From Ctena decussata (taxonomy: Eukaryota; Mollusca; Bivalvia; Lucinida; Lucinidae), in assembly GCA_963989385.1 (NCBI GenBank), contig OZ022500.1, positions 15,452,460 through 15,516,459 of the forward strand: 64,000 nucleotides of DNA, in the 5' to 3' direction. A program made the position numbers and the translations under genes. Shown piece by piece: positions 1-13,600 of this stretch (position 1 is the stretch's first letter; each line of letters begins with the position of its first letter). The notes under the pieces are model-generated. The model ran no database searches, was not told where the DNA came from, and saw only the letters and a program-made list of their open reading frames with translations.

Positions 1-99
1 TGTTTTGGCTGCCATGGTAACATACCATAACCACCTGGACAGAAATAGACAGGTACTGTAATGTTAATAGTTTCACTTATAGCACCAGAAGGCAAATGG

Positions 100-285
100 G
101 TAGGTTTTTAGGGGAAGCAGCTGTGCAATTTTAATTTCTCAGTCCCTTCTAAATGGGGTTCAAGTCTTGAAAGAAAGAATTTGCTCCCCTAGGAGCAAAT
201 TCTTTCCTATAAGAGTAAGCCCCATTTCGGAAGGCCTACTTTGTTGAGGGAAGTAAACAAGAAGTCACTAAAGTTTTCTTTTTCA
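100..285. mobile_element. MITE family F copy (GAATTTGCTCC hairpin)
   Basis: Member of the commonest foldback family in the window. It has an AGGGGAAGCAGCT-like arm, a cytosine-rich stretch, AAGAATTTGCTCC/GGAGCAAATTCTTTCC as a central hairpin (about 172-210), and the TAAGAGTA..CCCCATTT..GGAAG arm. Outer ends in better copies are AAGGTGTATGGGTACAC and its complement. Confidence 0.75.
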
Positions 286-426
286 CCAGCCAGAAAGTAT
301 TACATGTATTCAAATAGATTCACCTGCACTAAAGGAAAAGTTTTACAGCAGTCACAGTATGGTTGTCATTGGAGCTAAATACTGTTTATGGTCAGTAATT
401 GAGCAACAAGCTTAAACTTGTGGCAG

Positions 427-502
427 AACCCTGAAAGTGAATCCATTCAACTTAATTTTACTGGACAGTAAAATTAAGTTGAATGGATTCACTTTCAGGG
501 TT
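427..502. repeat. Perfect 37-bp inverted repeat with 2-base loop
   Basis: The arm starting AACCCTGAAAGTGAATCCAT (427-463) is exactly complementary to 466-502. Only GA separates the arms. It is a near-perfect palindrome likely left by a foldback element. Confidence 0.95.
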
Positions 503-555
503 ATGCAAAACATTGCTTATAAAATGGAGCAGTGGCAGACAAATAGAATCTATCC

Positions 556-687
556 TTGGTCTCCTATGCGGTCAGGGTAATCCCAACCCGAGGGCATACG
601 GGGTGTGTCGGAAACGAGGCTTGCCGAGTTTCCGACACACCCCGTATGCCCAAGGGTTGGGATTTCCCTGTCCGCATCGGAGACCAA
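556..687. repeat. Long GC-richer palindrome, ~60-bp arms
   Basis: Arms start TTGGTCTCC and end GGAGACCAA. The inner parts GGCATACGGGGTGTGTCGGA and its complement are perfect. The loop is GAGGCTTGCCGA. GC content is clearly above the surroundings. Probably a MITE. Confidence 0.9.
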
Positions 688-1430
688 TGATTGATTATTT
701 TTCTTATCTCTGATCCTATTTCAAACTGAACAGGGAACTATTATTTCATGCAAATGTGTACAAGCGTAGTACAACCGTATCAGCCTCTTGGCTTCTGTAA
801 TGAACAAACAAGTAAAAACTAGGTCCTTGGCAAATCCGCATGTTTGAATTTTTTAATTGAAATTCATATTTAAGAACAAAATTTGTATTTAGAAGACTAC
901 AGCAAGCGCGTCTATGACGTTAATTGTGACGTAAAGTCAACATCATTTCAAACATCGGTTTGTAATGTCTTCAAAATGGCTGCACCCTCGACACTGTTTG
1001 TCATGGTGAAACATTGACTATTTCGGATATTTTTCCGACTTTAAGACATAGAAACTAATTATAATGGGCTTATAACCTTTCTTGGGATTTTATTGGTATG
1101 GAAATTCATCCCTCTTACAAAAATAATGCATAAAGTAAAGAATCTTCAAGCTGGGCGCACCAGTTTCAAGGAGCACGTAGTGATACACAGAATTCAAGCT
1201 CATGAGAGCTGTCCCAGTCCATGGGCAAGACAGAATTTTACAGCGCCGCTAAAAATAGAAAAAACTCTGTCTCGTAGGTAAGAAAGGGCAGACCCTGACC
1301 CTGAGGAGCAGTTTAATGTGGACTTGTACTATGCTTCAGTCAGTTCCTTTATAGTCTTTTGTATTCTTATGGTACATGTAATATATTCTAAACAAAGTTT
1401 GTTTGCATGAAATGTACTATATAATTACAG
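688..1430. other. Intronic sequence without a recognised feature
   Basis: The stretch contains two TGACGT-type words near 914-935 and an open frame at 1093-1281, but no supported exon or transposon. Confidence 0.5.
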
Positions 1431-1620
1431 AGGGAGTTAGTAAAGTGCCTACAGTTTGGTATGGTGTCAAAGTGTGCTAAGTTGTGTGTTACGTCACTAC
1501 GCCTGTGTACACTGGAGATGAAGGAAGTTATGATGAGATTGTTACCGTCAGTCCTCCTCCAGTTGTCCAAGATCTCCGCAACTGTTTCCATGGCAATACC
1601 TGTGCTTGCATTTCTCTCAA
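1431..1620 (+). CDS. TSC2: TSC2 exon 1 of window: core helical repeat segment
   Basis: Encodes residues 1-63 of the visible protein ([20 protein letters not shown], then [15 protein letters not shown]). I match this to the tuberin segment just before the conserved FAISLPYTNP block, from memory of the human protein. The acceptor is either TTACAG before 1431 or the AG at 1431-1432; both give the same reading. The donor is CTCTCAA/GTATGA at 1620/1621. The exon ends in phase 1, and its last base joins GT of the next exon to make a Ser codon. The exon upstream of it could not be identified. Confidence 0.9.
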
Positions 1621-4600
1621 GTATGACTCTGTTTTCTCTTTCCAAACTATGTTTGCATTTAGTTATTATCTATATCATTAGAAAACTTGAATCTTTGGCA
1701 ATTAATATACACATAGTCAGAAACTTGGCCTCCCAGGCTATATTATGAAGACAGCAAAGAACCAGACTGTTCACCTGTAAATTTCACACAAAAACACATG
1801 CAACATCTTCACTGTGATCCTTAATTGACAGCAAATATACAAGTATGTGACCTGCTGTAATATGCTGTATAGAAACCACAGTTGAAATGGAAATAGTTCA
1901 CTTTATAGAAATACATTAACCAAATGAATGGACTGAAATCAGTTTATAGTGAATAAGAATAACATTCTGCCACTTATTAGCTCACCTGAGCCGAAGGCTC
2001 AGAGGTGAGCTTATAGGATGGGAGTCGAGCCGTCGTCCGTGGGTGCGTGGGTGGGTGCGTGGGTGCGTCAACAATTTCAAACATGAATATCTCAGAGACC
2101 AGTGGGCCGATCGCAATCAAATTTTATCTGAAGCATCATTTGGGTGGGGGAAAGGCTGCATTAGGTTTCGGTGCCGATCAGCTCAGAACTCTGGTTTCCA
2201 TGGCAACAGATAGCCCCCATAGGGTTATAATGGGGAAAACGGCGTCATCACGTTTTCTCGAATGTTTTTGATTAGATCCTTATCATACTTGCAGGTAATG
2301 ATGACATACACAAGAGCTTGGATGAGTTCGAAATTTGGTCGGATTCGAGCACAGACTACGGAGTTAGCTGCCCTTGAGCGTTCGAAAAAAATCCCATAGG
2401 GTTATAATGGGGAAAATGGCGTCATCACGTTTTCTCAACTGTTTTTGCTTAGATCCTTATCATACTTGCAGGTAATGATGACATACATAAGAGCTTGGAT
2501 GAGTTCGAAATTTGGCCGGATTCGAGCACAGACTACGGAGTTAGCTGCCCTTGAGCGTTTGAAAAAAATCCCATAGTGTTATAATGGAGAAAACAACGTC
2601 ATCACATATTTTTAGAAAAACTTTGTCATCGCTCTATTGCCTACATTTCTCAACGGATTTTAAAATAACTTCACACAAATGTAGGGCATGATAATATCTC
2701 AAGCAAGTTCGACTTTCAGGATGCTGCGCCCAAGGTCAAGGTCACTGTGGCTATTTTTAGAAAAACTTTGTCAGCGCTCTAGCACCTAATTTCTCAGCAG
2801 ATTTTAAAATAACTTCACACAAATGTAGGGCATGACAATATCTCGAGCAAGTTCGACTTTCAGGATGCTGCGCCCAAGGTCAAGGTCACTGTGGCTATTT
2901 TTAGAAAAACTTTGTCATCGCTCTAGCACCTACATTTCTTAGCAGATTTTAAAATAACTTCACAGAAATGTAGGGCATGACAATATCTCGAGCAAGTTTG
3001 ACTCTCAGGATGCTGCGCCCAAGGTCAAGGTCACTGTGGCTATTTTTAGAAAAACTTTGTCAGCGCTCTAGCACCTACATTTCTCAGCAGATTTTAAAAT
3101 AACTTCACACAAATGTAGGGCATGACAATATCTCGAGCAAGTTCGACTTTCAGGATGCTGCGCCCAAGGTCAAGGTCACTGTGGCTATTTTTAGAAAAAC
3201 TTTGTCAGCGCTCTATTATCTACATTTCTCAGCAGATTTTAAAGTATTTTCACACAAATGTAGGGCATGACAATATCTCGAGCAAATTCGACTTTCAGGG
3301 TGCTGCACCCAAGGTCAAGGTCACTGTGGCTATTTTTAGAAAAACTTTGTCATCGCCCTAGCACCTTCATTTCTTCATGGATTTTGAAATAACATGACAC
3401 AAATGTAGGGCATGACAATATCTCGAGCAAGTTCGACTTTCAGGATGCTGTGCCCAAGGTCATGGTCACTGTGGCTATTTTTAGAAAAACTTTGTCATCG
3501 CTCTAGCACCTACATTTCTTAACGAATTCTAAATTAAATTCACACAAATGTAGGGCATGACATATCTCGAGCAAGTTTGACTTTCAGGGTACTGCAATCA
3601 AGGTTTTTGATTAGATCCTTATCATACTTGCAGGTATTGATGACATACATAAGAGCTTGGATGAGTTCGAAATTTGGCCGGATTCGAGCACAGACTACGG
3701 AGTTAGCTGCCCTTGAGCATTTGAAAAAAATCCCATAGTCTGATAATGGAGAAAACAACGTCATCACATTTTCATTTTTCATCGGATCCTCTTCATACTT
3801 GCAGGTAATGAGGATATGCATAAAAGCTTGGATTAGTTAGCATTTGGGCTAGATCCCACCACTGACTATGGAGTACCTGCCCTGAGCATCCAAAAAATCA
3901 ATGTTGCCACTTTTTCTTGGTTTCTACTGATCCGATCCTTTTCAAACTTGCAGATAATGAGGAAATGCATAATATCTTAAACAAGTTCAAATTTTGGCCA
4001 GATCAGGCCAACCACTACGAAGTTAGCTGCCCTTGACAGCTCTGTCTATTGTGCTCTTAATCGGATACTTTTTAAACTTGCATATATTAAATGAGGGCAT
4101 ACATAATGTTTTGGATGAGTTTGATTTTCAGCCTGATTGGACCGCTGACTGTGGAGTTAGCTGCCCTTGAGCATCTTAAATATCCCTATAGGTTTACAAT
4201 GTCTCTCAGGTGAGCAATTGTTGCCCTTTGGGCTACTTGTTTTACAGTGTTAAAGGTTTTTGTGAGCCCTTGGTTGATGTTTACAAACTCTGCATCGCTC
4301 AAGTGACAACAAACATTAAACACATGAAACATGGTTGAATCTTATAATCAACTGACACAGAATAGTAATGAACATTAAAATGTACATTGGAGTTACAGAA
4401 CACATTTGTTATTGTTTCAACAGGTATTGTCAGGCTGCCCAAGATGTATGCTAACTTTGTTGAGGATGAATATATGAGTGTGTTTGCAATTGCCTTGCCA
4501 TACACCAATCCTTTCAGGTGAGTTGCAATAATATGGCCAAATTTCCATAGTTAAGGTGTGTGGGTACACCGCTATGTTTTACCACCATTTTTACAAAGGG

Positions 4601-7600
4601 ACGCACTTTTGTGACTTTCTGTTTGCTTTTCTGGAAGATGTAGCCCTTTTGAAAGGTTCTTATACTCTTAAAGTAATTAATTTGGCACTTAAATTATTAT
4701 GTGAAAAAGTGCGCAAACAAACGAAAAATGCAGAAAAGATACAGGGAAGTCCTCAAATATGCTAATGTGGACACATATTTATTGCAGTCTATACATTTAT
4801 GCCAACATTACACACATTTCAGGGTTGTTGCTGTTTTAGGCAAATATGGCCCAGCTGTTCAAAATTAAGGCTGTCATTAGATAACTAGAAGTTAAATTTT
4901 CAGATGTAATATACTCAAAAGTACTGTCATTTTTTTTGTCAGCTGAAGATGGTTTGAACAACCAGACCCTATGGTGCAGTTTGATCTAAACATTCATTAT
5001 TGGCATATGCTGTTTCTTTGGTTTTTATATAAAGAGCTTTACAATATTTATTTCAGATTCAGTCACTACACAGTATCCCTTGCACATCATGTGATCGCTA
5101 TCTGGTTTATTAGATGCCGTCTTCCGTTTAGAAAAGGATTTGTACAGTTTATTCAAAAGGTAAACTTAGAACTCCACACTATTGCAGTCTGATAGCTATT
5201 AGCTTTTATCCAGGCCCAAAGGTTATAAAAAAATATTGTGCTCAACTCAGCTTAGCATGAAATTTTACCTGCTAATAAATAGCAAATTATTGATAGGTAC
5301 AGTTGTTTTCTTGCTCAGTTTAGCTTAGTATGAAATTTTCTCTGCTTATGAATATGAAAATGCCAATTTTATTTGGCATTTTCATATTTATCAGCAGAGA
5401 AAATTTCACACTCAGCTAAGTTGAGTATGAAATATGTTTTATAACCTCAGGGCCAGGCTATGTATTGAGACAGATAGGCCTTTGCAGGCAGTGTTGAGCC
5501 AGTTCAGAGTGTGATGATTGTGCCATGCAGCCAACAGCTCCATAAAACATTCCAAAATAGAACAAAATCAATATACTTGTCAGAACTTAAGATGAATGGG
5601 TGCACTTTCAGGGGAAGCAACTCTGTCATTTTTGCCTGCATTCTAAATGGGTGCCAATTCTTAAAGGAAAATATTCGCTCTAGAAACAAATTCTTTACAT
5701 TAAGATTAAAGCCTCAGGCAAAAGGCTTCCTCTTCCAGGAAAGCAAACAGGAAGCCTTAACAAACTATTCCTTTTTGTAAAAATGGCAGTGTACCCAGAG
5801 CCCTAGATAAGAGGGAGTATTTGGTGATAATAAGGAATAATTTTTGTTAATTCTGGATAAAAACTTATGTTGTGACCCCCATCTGAACCGTCTCGAGACG
5901 GTTCAGATGAGGGTTCACAACATATGGTTTCTATGAGAAATAAAGAAAATTATCCCTCAATTATCATCAAATACCCCTTTTATCTAGGGCTCTGGTACCA
6001 ATTTTTTTTTTTTTTTCAGGGTTTAAAGGCCAATGTTTTGCAACAGTTCGAAGAAAATGCCAGACAGGCCCTGCAGGATCAGAATCAGGACTCAAGTGAC
6101 AGACTCCGATCAGGCAGCTACAGTGAGGCTGCTCTGCGCAGGTATTGGCTGTAAAAATACTTGAGCCTGAGTGTGGGAAAACCTATTGGTTGGCAAATTC
6201 AAATTACATCTGTCAGTCTGATCAGGGCATTCATTGTCTGTCTCCTCTTTAGCTTGTAAGTTTGTAAGTGCCTTTCATTGATATGTGGTGCAGATACCAT
6301 CATGAGGGTCACTGTTGGACATTATGGGGCTTGCTGATTGATGCTGAACATTGATTCTGAGGAATGAATTTGCTATCCAATCACCTTAAAAGTGAACTGT
6401 TTATGCCTGTACCAGACTGCGTGGTCTGGTATGGCCATAGATTAGTCACAGATTTTCTCATCACAAAGCTGATCTACAAGTAACAAGGGTCCTAAACAGA
6501 CGGTGGTGGATAAGCTGGCTATAGCTAGAGCCTTCACATTGACATATGCCAGCATATGGGAGTTTTCTATGCTCAGGCTTAAATCCTGTTTATGCGGGTA
6601 GATGATTTCAAAGGCATACAGGACTTGCTCTGTTGAGATTTAAAAAGACAGTTGTCTGGCATAAGGTGATGTATGATTTTGTTTCTTTTTTATGTGAAAG
6701 ATGAAGGGGTGTCTTGGAGTGCTTTCAACAGTTGTTTGGCCATACTTCATGTGAATATGTTAAGTAAGAGCTCAAGGTATGGTGCAGTCTTGATGATAAG
6801 TTGGAGAAGATTTTTGTCTTTATAACATCAGCATTTGTTCAACAGTATTTTGCTGTTAACCTGAATTCTATAGGAATGAATTATATTTTTGTGGGTTTAA
6901 TCGATGTGTAAATGCCCGCGAATCACAAACTAAATGAAGGGCTTTATGTTAAGTTTGTGAGTGAGTCGCCGGCGTTTACTTATCCATAAAATCCACAAAA
7001 ATAAAATTCATTTCTTATAATTCCAACTTGGCCATGTTTTTCTCAAAATTGTCAGCTATAGTGAGTATCTTAGAAGTTGCCGCCAAGAAAATAGTTCTAT
7101 GTAGTTCTAAATTTCTGGTTCATGGGGTTTATCGAAGTATAAATGCCGTTTTCTCTTTGCTCTTGACCAATCGAATTGCACTATTAGAATTAGTATTAGG
7201 AACGTGAGTGTATTATAGCGTAGTAAACAATCTAGTTTCAAAAGGAATATATGCATAGAATCTGTTTCCCAGTGATTGTTGAAAGTTTTTTTTTGTTTGC
7301 CCTTAACCCTTTTGTTATCATTTTTAGCCAGTGAGAGTCAGGATGGTCAAGTTTTCAGTAAGAAGAGTGTAAGAAGTCTGTATATTTCTGTCACGAGTAG
7401 AATTTGAGCCTAGATGTGGGAGTTCAGACTCCTTAGCCACTCAGTGCTTCCTTGGTTGAAACACAGTGTTCTATGCAATGCCATGATATGTTTTTCTTTT
7501 AAGGTGTATGGGTACAGCTCCATGTTTTCTGCCATTTCTACAAGGGACACAACTTTTGTGACTTCCTATATACTTCCATGGGCCAGGACACCCTTTGAAA

Positions 7601-10600
7601 AAGGAGTCTACTTTTAAAGAAAAGAATTTGCTCCCAGGGGAGCAAATTCTTTCCTTTAAGAGTAGACACCATTGAAAAGGGAGGCAAAAATAAAAACTGT
7701 AGAGCTGCTTGCCCTGAAAGTATACCAGTTTGTCTTAGAAGGGAAACAATTCTTGTGACTTCCTGTTTGCTTCCTTAGATAGCAGAGCCTCTCCAAAAAA
7801 GGTCTGTTTTTAAAGGAAAGAATTTTTGCCTAGGGGAGCAAAATGTTTAAGGGAAGACCCTCGTTGAATAGGGAGGCAGAAGTGAAAAAAGGCAAAGTTG
7901 TGTCTCCTGAATTGTACCCATTCACATTATGACCATCTCCCTGCTGGGTAAAGTTTACTATTGACATATCTTTGAGAATGTATACGAAAATGATTGTGTT
8001 ACGTAGGTGTTTGCTTATAATGTCAGCTTAAAAATTGTTTTCAGATTAAGACTCCATGGGTAAGGTATAGTCTGATCATGAACAGTATGATCATTAACAA
8101 GGTTTTAAGGTTGCTGGGTGTTGAGGTAGAAAACAAATCTTCAGATTTGCCAAAACATTTCCTGTTTCCCCACAAAACAGAAACCTGCTTTGTGAGAGAT
8201 TGTAATAAAGCATAATAAAAAAATATTTTTCTTTTTCTGAAATCATTAAACAGTGATGTTTTTAATAGACCATTTCATTACTGTTGATAATAGTTTCAGT
8301 CATTTTGCGTAATGCAGGCAAATTTTACAGTCTCAATAGATGGCAGTATGCTTAAACTATGACTACTTGAAAATTATTATTTACCATTTGCCTTCTTTTT
8401 AATCTAGTTCTGCTAAATTCTAGCCTGCCTAACAGTGGAGCTAGCTGCTTGATACAATTTATGAGTACACTTGGCTGCATTGTACACCTTTACCATATTT
8501 TATTCAGTTACAAGCCCAGGCCCCAAGGTTGTAAAACTTTTTTCATGCTCAACTCAACTGAGCATAAAATTCTCTTTGCTGATAGATATGAAAATGCCAA
8601 CTAATGTTGGCATTTTCATATTCATAAGCAGAGAAAATTTCCATACTCAGCTAAACTGAGCTAGAAAACAACTGTAATTCACAATAATGTGCTATTTATT
8701 AGCTGGTAAAATTTCATGTTCAGCTGAGTTGAGCATGGAAAAAGTTTCATAACCTTGGGGCCAGGCTTTATCCCTTCCAAAACAACCACAAACATAAGAT
8801 GGATCTAGATATTTGGGGTTGTTTTGGAAGGGGTAAGCTCATCTTACAGCAGCATTACACAAAACTTGTTAAAATATTTGGGGTCATTCTAGAGGGTGAC
8901 CCCCCCCCCCCCCCCCCCATGTAATAACTGAACAAATACAGTCTGAGGGGGTTGATATACCCCAAGGCAAATATTTTTCACAAGACAGCTCATATATTAG
9001 AGAATCTCACAGGAAGCAGTTGCGAAGGCAGTCGTCTTGGTGGAGAAATAAAGCTTTCAGCTTCAAGTTTTGGCAAATCTGAAGCCGCTAGCATGATAAT
9101 CAAGTACAATATTTCGTAGGTGATCAGTAGCTTTCTTGTCTTGTTCTGGTGCAAGGCAAAATAGAATTCGAGGGTTGAAAATAAAAAGGGGCTATGTGCA
9201 TATAAAATATACCCCTTTTTCATTCTCAACCCTCGAATTGTCCTTTTGGGTTTGTAATACCTTCAGTATACACAGTAACAAAGTATACAAAGTTTTTGTC
9301 TTTCTGTCTGTTCGTCTATCGGTCTTTATCCATTTGTCCATCCCATTTACATTTGATTTAAAGTTCTACGTTGAGTTTTGACTTTATTAGGCAATGGCAC
9401 CGGCAGGGGGTAAATGTGAGCCTCTGCTCACTAGCTGTAGCTGATTTATGTAGTTGTATGAAACAAGAAAGTTGGTAGACTTAGGTAAGGAGAGAAATGA
9501 TAATTGTCTTGCCTGCATCCAGTAGAAGTGGGACATAGATATTACTTTTCCAGTGTACATTGCCACTGCTAATGCATGTTTTTATGCTGATAAAAAAGAA
9601 AATTGAGCAGCGACACGAGAAAACCAACAAAGTGGTGGTGTGCCCAGTGCATACTCAGATCAGTCTGGGCATCCCCATAGCCTGATCAGAGTCTTTGCTG
9701 TTGGCATGGAGGTAGCTTAAACCCTTAGCTACCCTTTAAGCACTTAGGGAAGAGTCTGAATAGACTGAAGGGATGTCCAGGGTGATCTGAGCCTTATAAC
9801 TTACAGCCCCACAAACAAATATAGTTGAATTTGCAAATCGCTTAGATCTAGATGACGCGCTTTATAATGAGCCGCCCCATCTAGAGTTGCACTGTTTGCT
9901 CTCTGTTCTTCAAATCTTCAGTGTGATATAGCTTGGGTGATCCCCTTTTTGACATTTTGCAGGTGTAAATTTTGTTGTCTGCTTTTTGTTAAAGTACTCC
10001 ATATCTGGAGCCCTAAAACATAAAATGATTAGTGATGATAAACAGCAGAAAAAAGTATGGGAGGGATGAAAGTTTAATAAGTTGATGTATGACTAGTCTA
10101 TTCTATGTTGATAGTCCAGGCCATTGTAACCCATTTTTCATTGGTGGAGAGCTTATCATATTCTGGGTAACATTCAGGCATGTTTAATGTCATATCTCCA
10201 TTGTAAAAAAAAAGCAAAAGTATATTAGAACAGTTACTGTCTTTGTTTCAAGATAAATGATATCACATTTTTTTCAACATATTCAGTATGGGATTCAAAT
10301 TTATAGTGTAAGAGGTGAAAGGGTTAAGTACCAGGTTGCAGGCAGTCATAAAATTAATGAGCCCTGTGAATTGTATAAAGGAAATTGGTCCCATAAAGTG
10401 ACTAAAATAGCCTCATTTTGCAAAAGATGGCTGTGCCTGTAAATTAGATGCAAACATCAAAGGCTTTGATCAGACTGGGTGGCTGTGCAGACTGATCCAA
10501 GTCTTTGCTGTTTTCAGGTGTACTAAGCCTTCTTTGCATCACAGCGCATCTGTTTTCTGTTATTTTGGAGATAACTGTACTCAAAATTGTCATTTGAGGA

Positions 10601-13600
10601 GGTAAATCATAGGTTTTATGATCGGAAATTTCGTTTTACGGCAACATTCCACTGGAGCCATAAAATACAATTTGCATCCATAAAACTGATGATTTATATC
10701 CCCAAATGTCAATTTTGAATACAATTATCCCCATTCTAATGCACTTTTCACAGTGTCACCTTTAAAAGTGTGCTGTTTTGCACCCACAGCAAGAGCTTTC
10801 ATCAAAGTAAAACCAGACCTCAGCCAATGAGAAGCGACATTACGTAATGTCAAGTTTCCGACAGTATATCGCAGGATATAGTATATCGCAGGATATACTG
10901 TCGCAAATTTTTGACGTTGTCCAATCAGATGTTGCATTGCATACATAAGTGCATTAGAATGGTTAATTAAGATGGAGTGTTGATGATTATTCTGTGATAA
11001 TTTCTTATTTCTCATAAGCTCAATAAGTTGTGGCCCCTTATTAGAACTGCCTAGCCACTGTGAGGGCTACAATATGTATTTGTTCAGAATGAGTGGACAG
11101 TATTACAGAATTTTTATCAAGACCCCAACAGTCTAGAGCAGTTGTCCCTCAACAGACTATACTAACAAAACCACAGAGACAGTTAATATAAAACAGAATG
11201 GTGCTGTGCACATATTGTGCTTTTGGCTTTCAGGCATGTTGCATTTTCATCCCCCCCCCCTCCCCCCCCCCCCTTTTTATTTGGGGTCAACTTTTTAAAG
11301 AAAGAATTTGCTCATAGGAGCCAATTCTTGTCTTTAATAGTTGATCTCTTTTGGAAGGGGTTTCATCTACCCGGGAAGCAATTAGAAAAATCACAAAAGT
11401 TATCATCCTTTGAAAAATTGTAGAAAAATGGAATTATACCCCTTGATCTTTGTAAACCCCTGCAATGGAAATATGGCAAGATGGCATCAAATTTGGTATA
11501 AGTTATGCTTCTCCAAGCCCAATCGCAAAGCCACAAAAATGATGCTCATATATCCAGAACTATACTTGAGATGTATAAATAAAGATGTTCAAATAATGCA
11601 GAACTTGACATTAGATGGGTACATACCAGTAACATTGGTGCTCATATTATCCAGAACTTAACCTCAGATGGATACATTAAAGTTATAATGAAGCTCATAT
11701 AATGCTGAACTTAACTTCAGAGGGATACATATACCAGTAATAATAATGCTTATATAATCCAGAACTTGACTTAAGATGGGTTCATAGTGCATACCAGTGA
11801 TAATGCTCATACAATGCAGAACTTGACTTCAGTTGGTACATACCAGTAATTCTGATGCTCATATTATGCAGAACTTGACTCCAGTTGGTACATACCAGTA
11901 ATTTTGATGCTTATATGCAGAACTTGACTTCAGTTGGTACATTCGGTTACCAGTAATAATGATGCTGATGTTACTCAGAACTTGACTTCAGATTGGTACA
12001 TACCAGTAAGAATGATGCTGATACACATTAATGCAGAACTTGATTTCAGACATGTCAATACCAGTAGCTTGTTTTTGATTATATATGATGGCTGTACCAG
12101 TTTTTGGGGTATTAACATTTGCTCGCAACATAAAAACTGTGTGATAAACAAAAATCAAAAACTGATGGTTAGCGTGTACATAAAAATATATGTTAAGTAA
12201 TTTGTAACTTACATTTCATGTCCACATGTCGCCATGTTTACATGTTTGATCAACTCCACACAGATGCTCGGCTGAATCTGCTCCCCGAAACTGTCCCACT
12301 TTTCGGGGTATGTTAAAGAAGTCACCTTCAAAATGTATCAGCTGCAGATCCTAATGATAACAACTGTTTTCATGAGACCTGCAATTCTTTAGGCTGTAGA
12401 AATGATCTTTGAATTATCAGAAAAAAGGTTCATAATTGAATAAAACACTGTGTCATCTTCGTCGGTACTTTCCATAAGCTTTACAGTGTTTCCAATATGG
12501 CCGCTTCCAGGGTCACTAACGACGACGTCATGGATGACATCACAACTAACGTGCTGTCGCGCGTCAATTAGTGTATGATGAAACATACTGATTCAACTTT
12601 CTGTTTGCAGAATATAATCATCTTTAGAGGTCCCTGACAAAAAAGCGGTACAATCTATCATAATACCCCGAATTCTGGTGCACCCCGAAAACAGGTACAT
12701 TGACCATAATAGATAACAGGATAATTGTTTAGGAATCTTTAATTTGTAAGACCTGAGGACAGGAAATATCATCCAGAGGATATACTTAGAACAAGCCATA
12801 CTGTTACTTGTGTCATGTTTTTATTGGGGTGGTTTATGAGTGTATATATGTGGTGTGGTTTTATATAATGAATGTTTGCAGATTTGATGAGCTATCAGGA
12901 TATGACTCATGGAGTGGACAAACTTGTGCATATTGATGATGCTTTAATGCTTAATTTTGTTGATTTTTCCATGATGGACTGTTTTGTTTTCGAATTCGGC
13001 TCTTATTCTTGTGGCACAGCTAAGATGAGCCTTCTTATGTTGGTTTGTGCAAAAATTTTAAGTTGCTTAAGAGTCAGTCACGTGTTGAGTTGGCATGTCA
13101 GGCAAAAAAGCTGGAAAATAAGCGTTTTTCCAGATCAGAGAAAAGTCAGGGAATAAAGTGATTGGTCATGCAAATTTCAAAAGGAAATTGGTGGTTTCCT
13201 TATACTTATTCTGCTCAAGGGGAAAAGATATACTTCAAGAAAGATAGTCTATGTGTCCCGCCTCATTAGGGGCTACTGGTCAAGGAAAGCATTTGCTGTC
13301 TGATGGAGCAAATTCCTGGCCAAACAGTGGAGACCTACACCAGTCTGCACTAAAATGTTTAGACACATTGCTGGATTGTAAAATCAACATGTTCTTTAGG
13401 ACAATTCTGGTGTGAGTTCAATCATCAACCAATCTGGTTTGGTCGCTGTTCTTTTCATAGCTTGTTACCTCCATGGTAAATCTAAAGCAAATCAAAGCCA
13501 TCAAAAGAAGTACATATTCTTTGATTTTAAGGAGTTTTCCAAGTGCGGGAAAACGGTCACAACCTTCGGCTCAACCAAAATGAATCTGTGATGGTTTGTT

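Noticed and set aside
900..1020. Promoter-like patch with TGACGT words and AAAATGGCTGC
   Set aside because: It lies within the gene upstream of a mid-protein exon, with no CpG-rich region or first exon nearby.
1093..1281. 62-codon frame ending near a GTAAGA donor, possible upstream TSC2 exon
   Set aside because: Phase could be made to fit with the AG at 1431-1432, but there is no good acceptor and the sequence does not resemble tuberin.
3122..3361. 79-codon frame, nearly repeated at 40407-40646
   Set aside because: Read-through of the 145-bp tandem unit of family G elements.
12389..12799. Two adjacent minus-strand frames of 65 and 68 codons
   Set aside because: Not recognised, with a stop between them and no splice evidence; could be an old element or chance.
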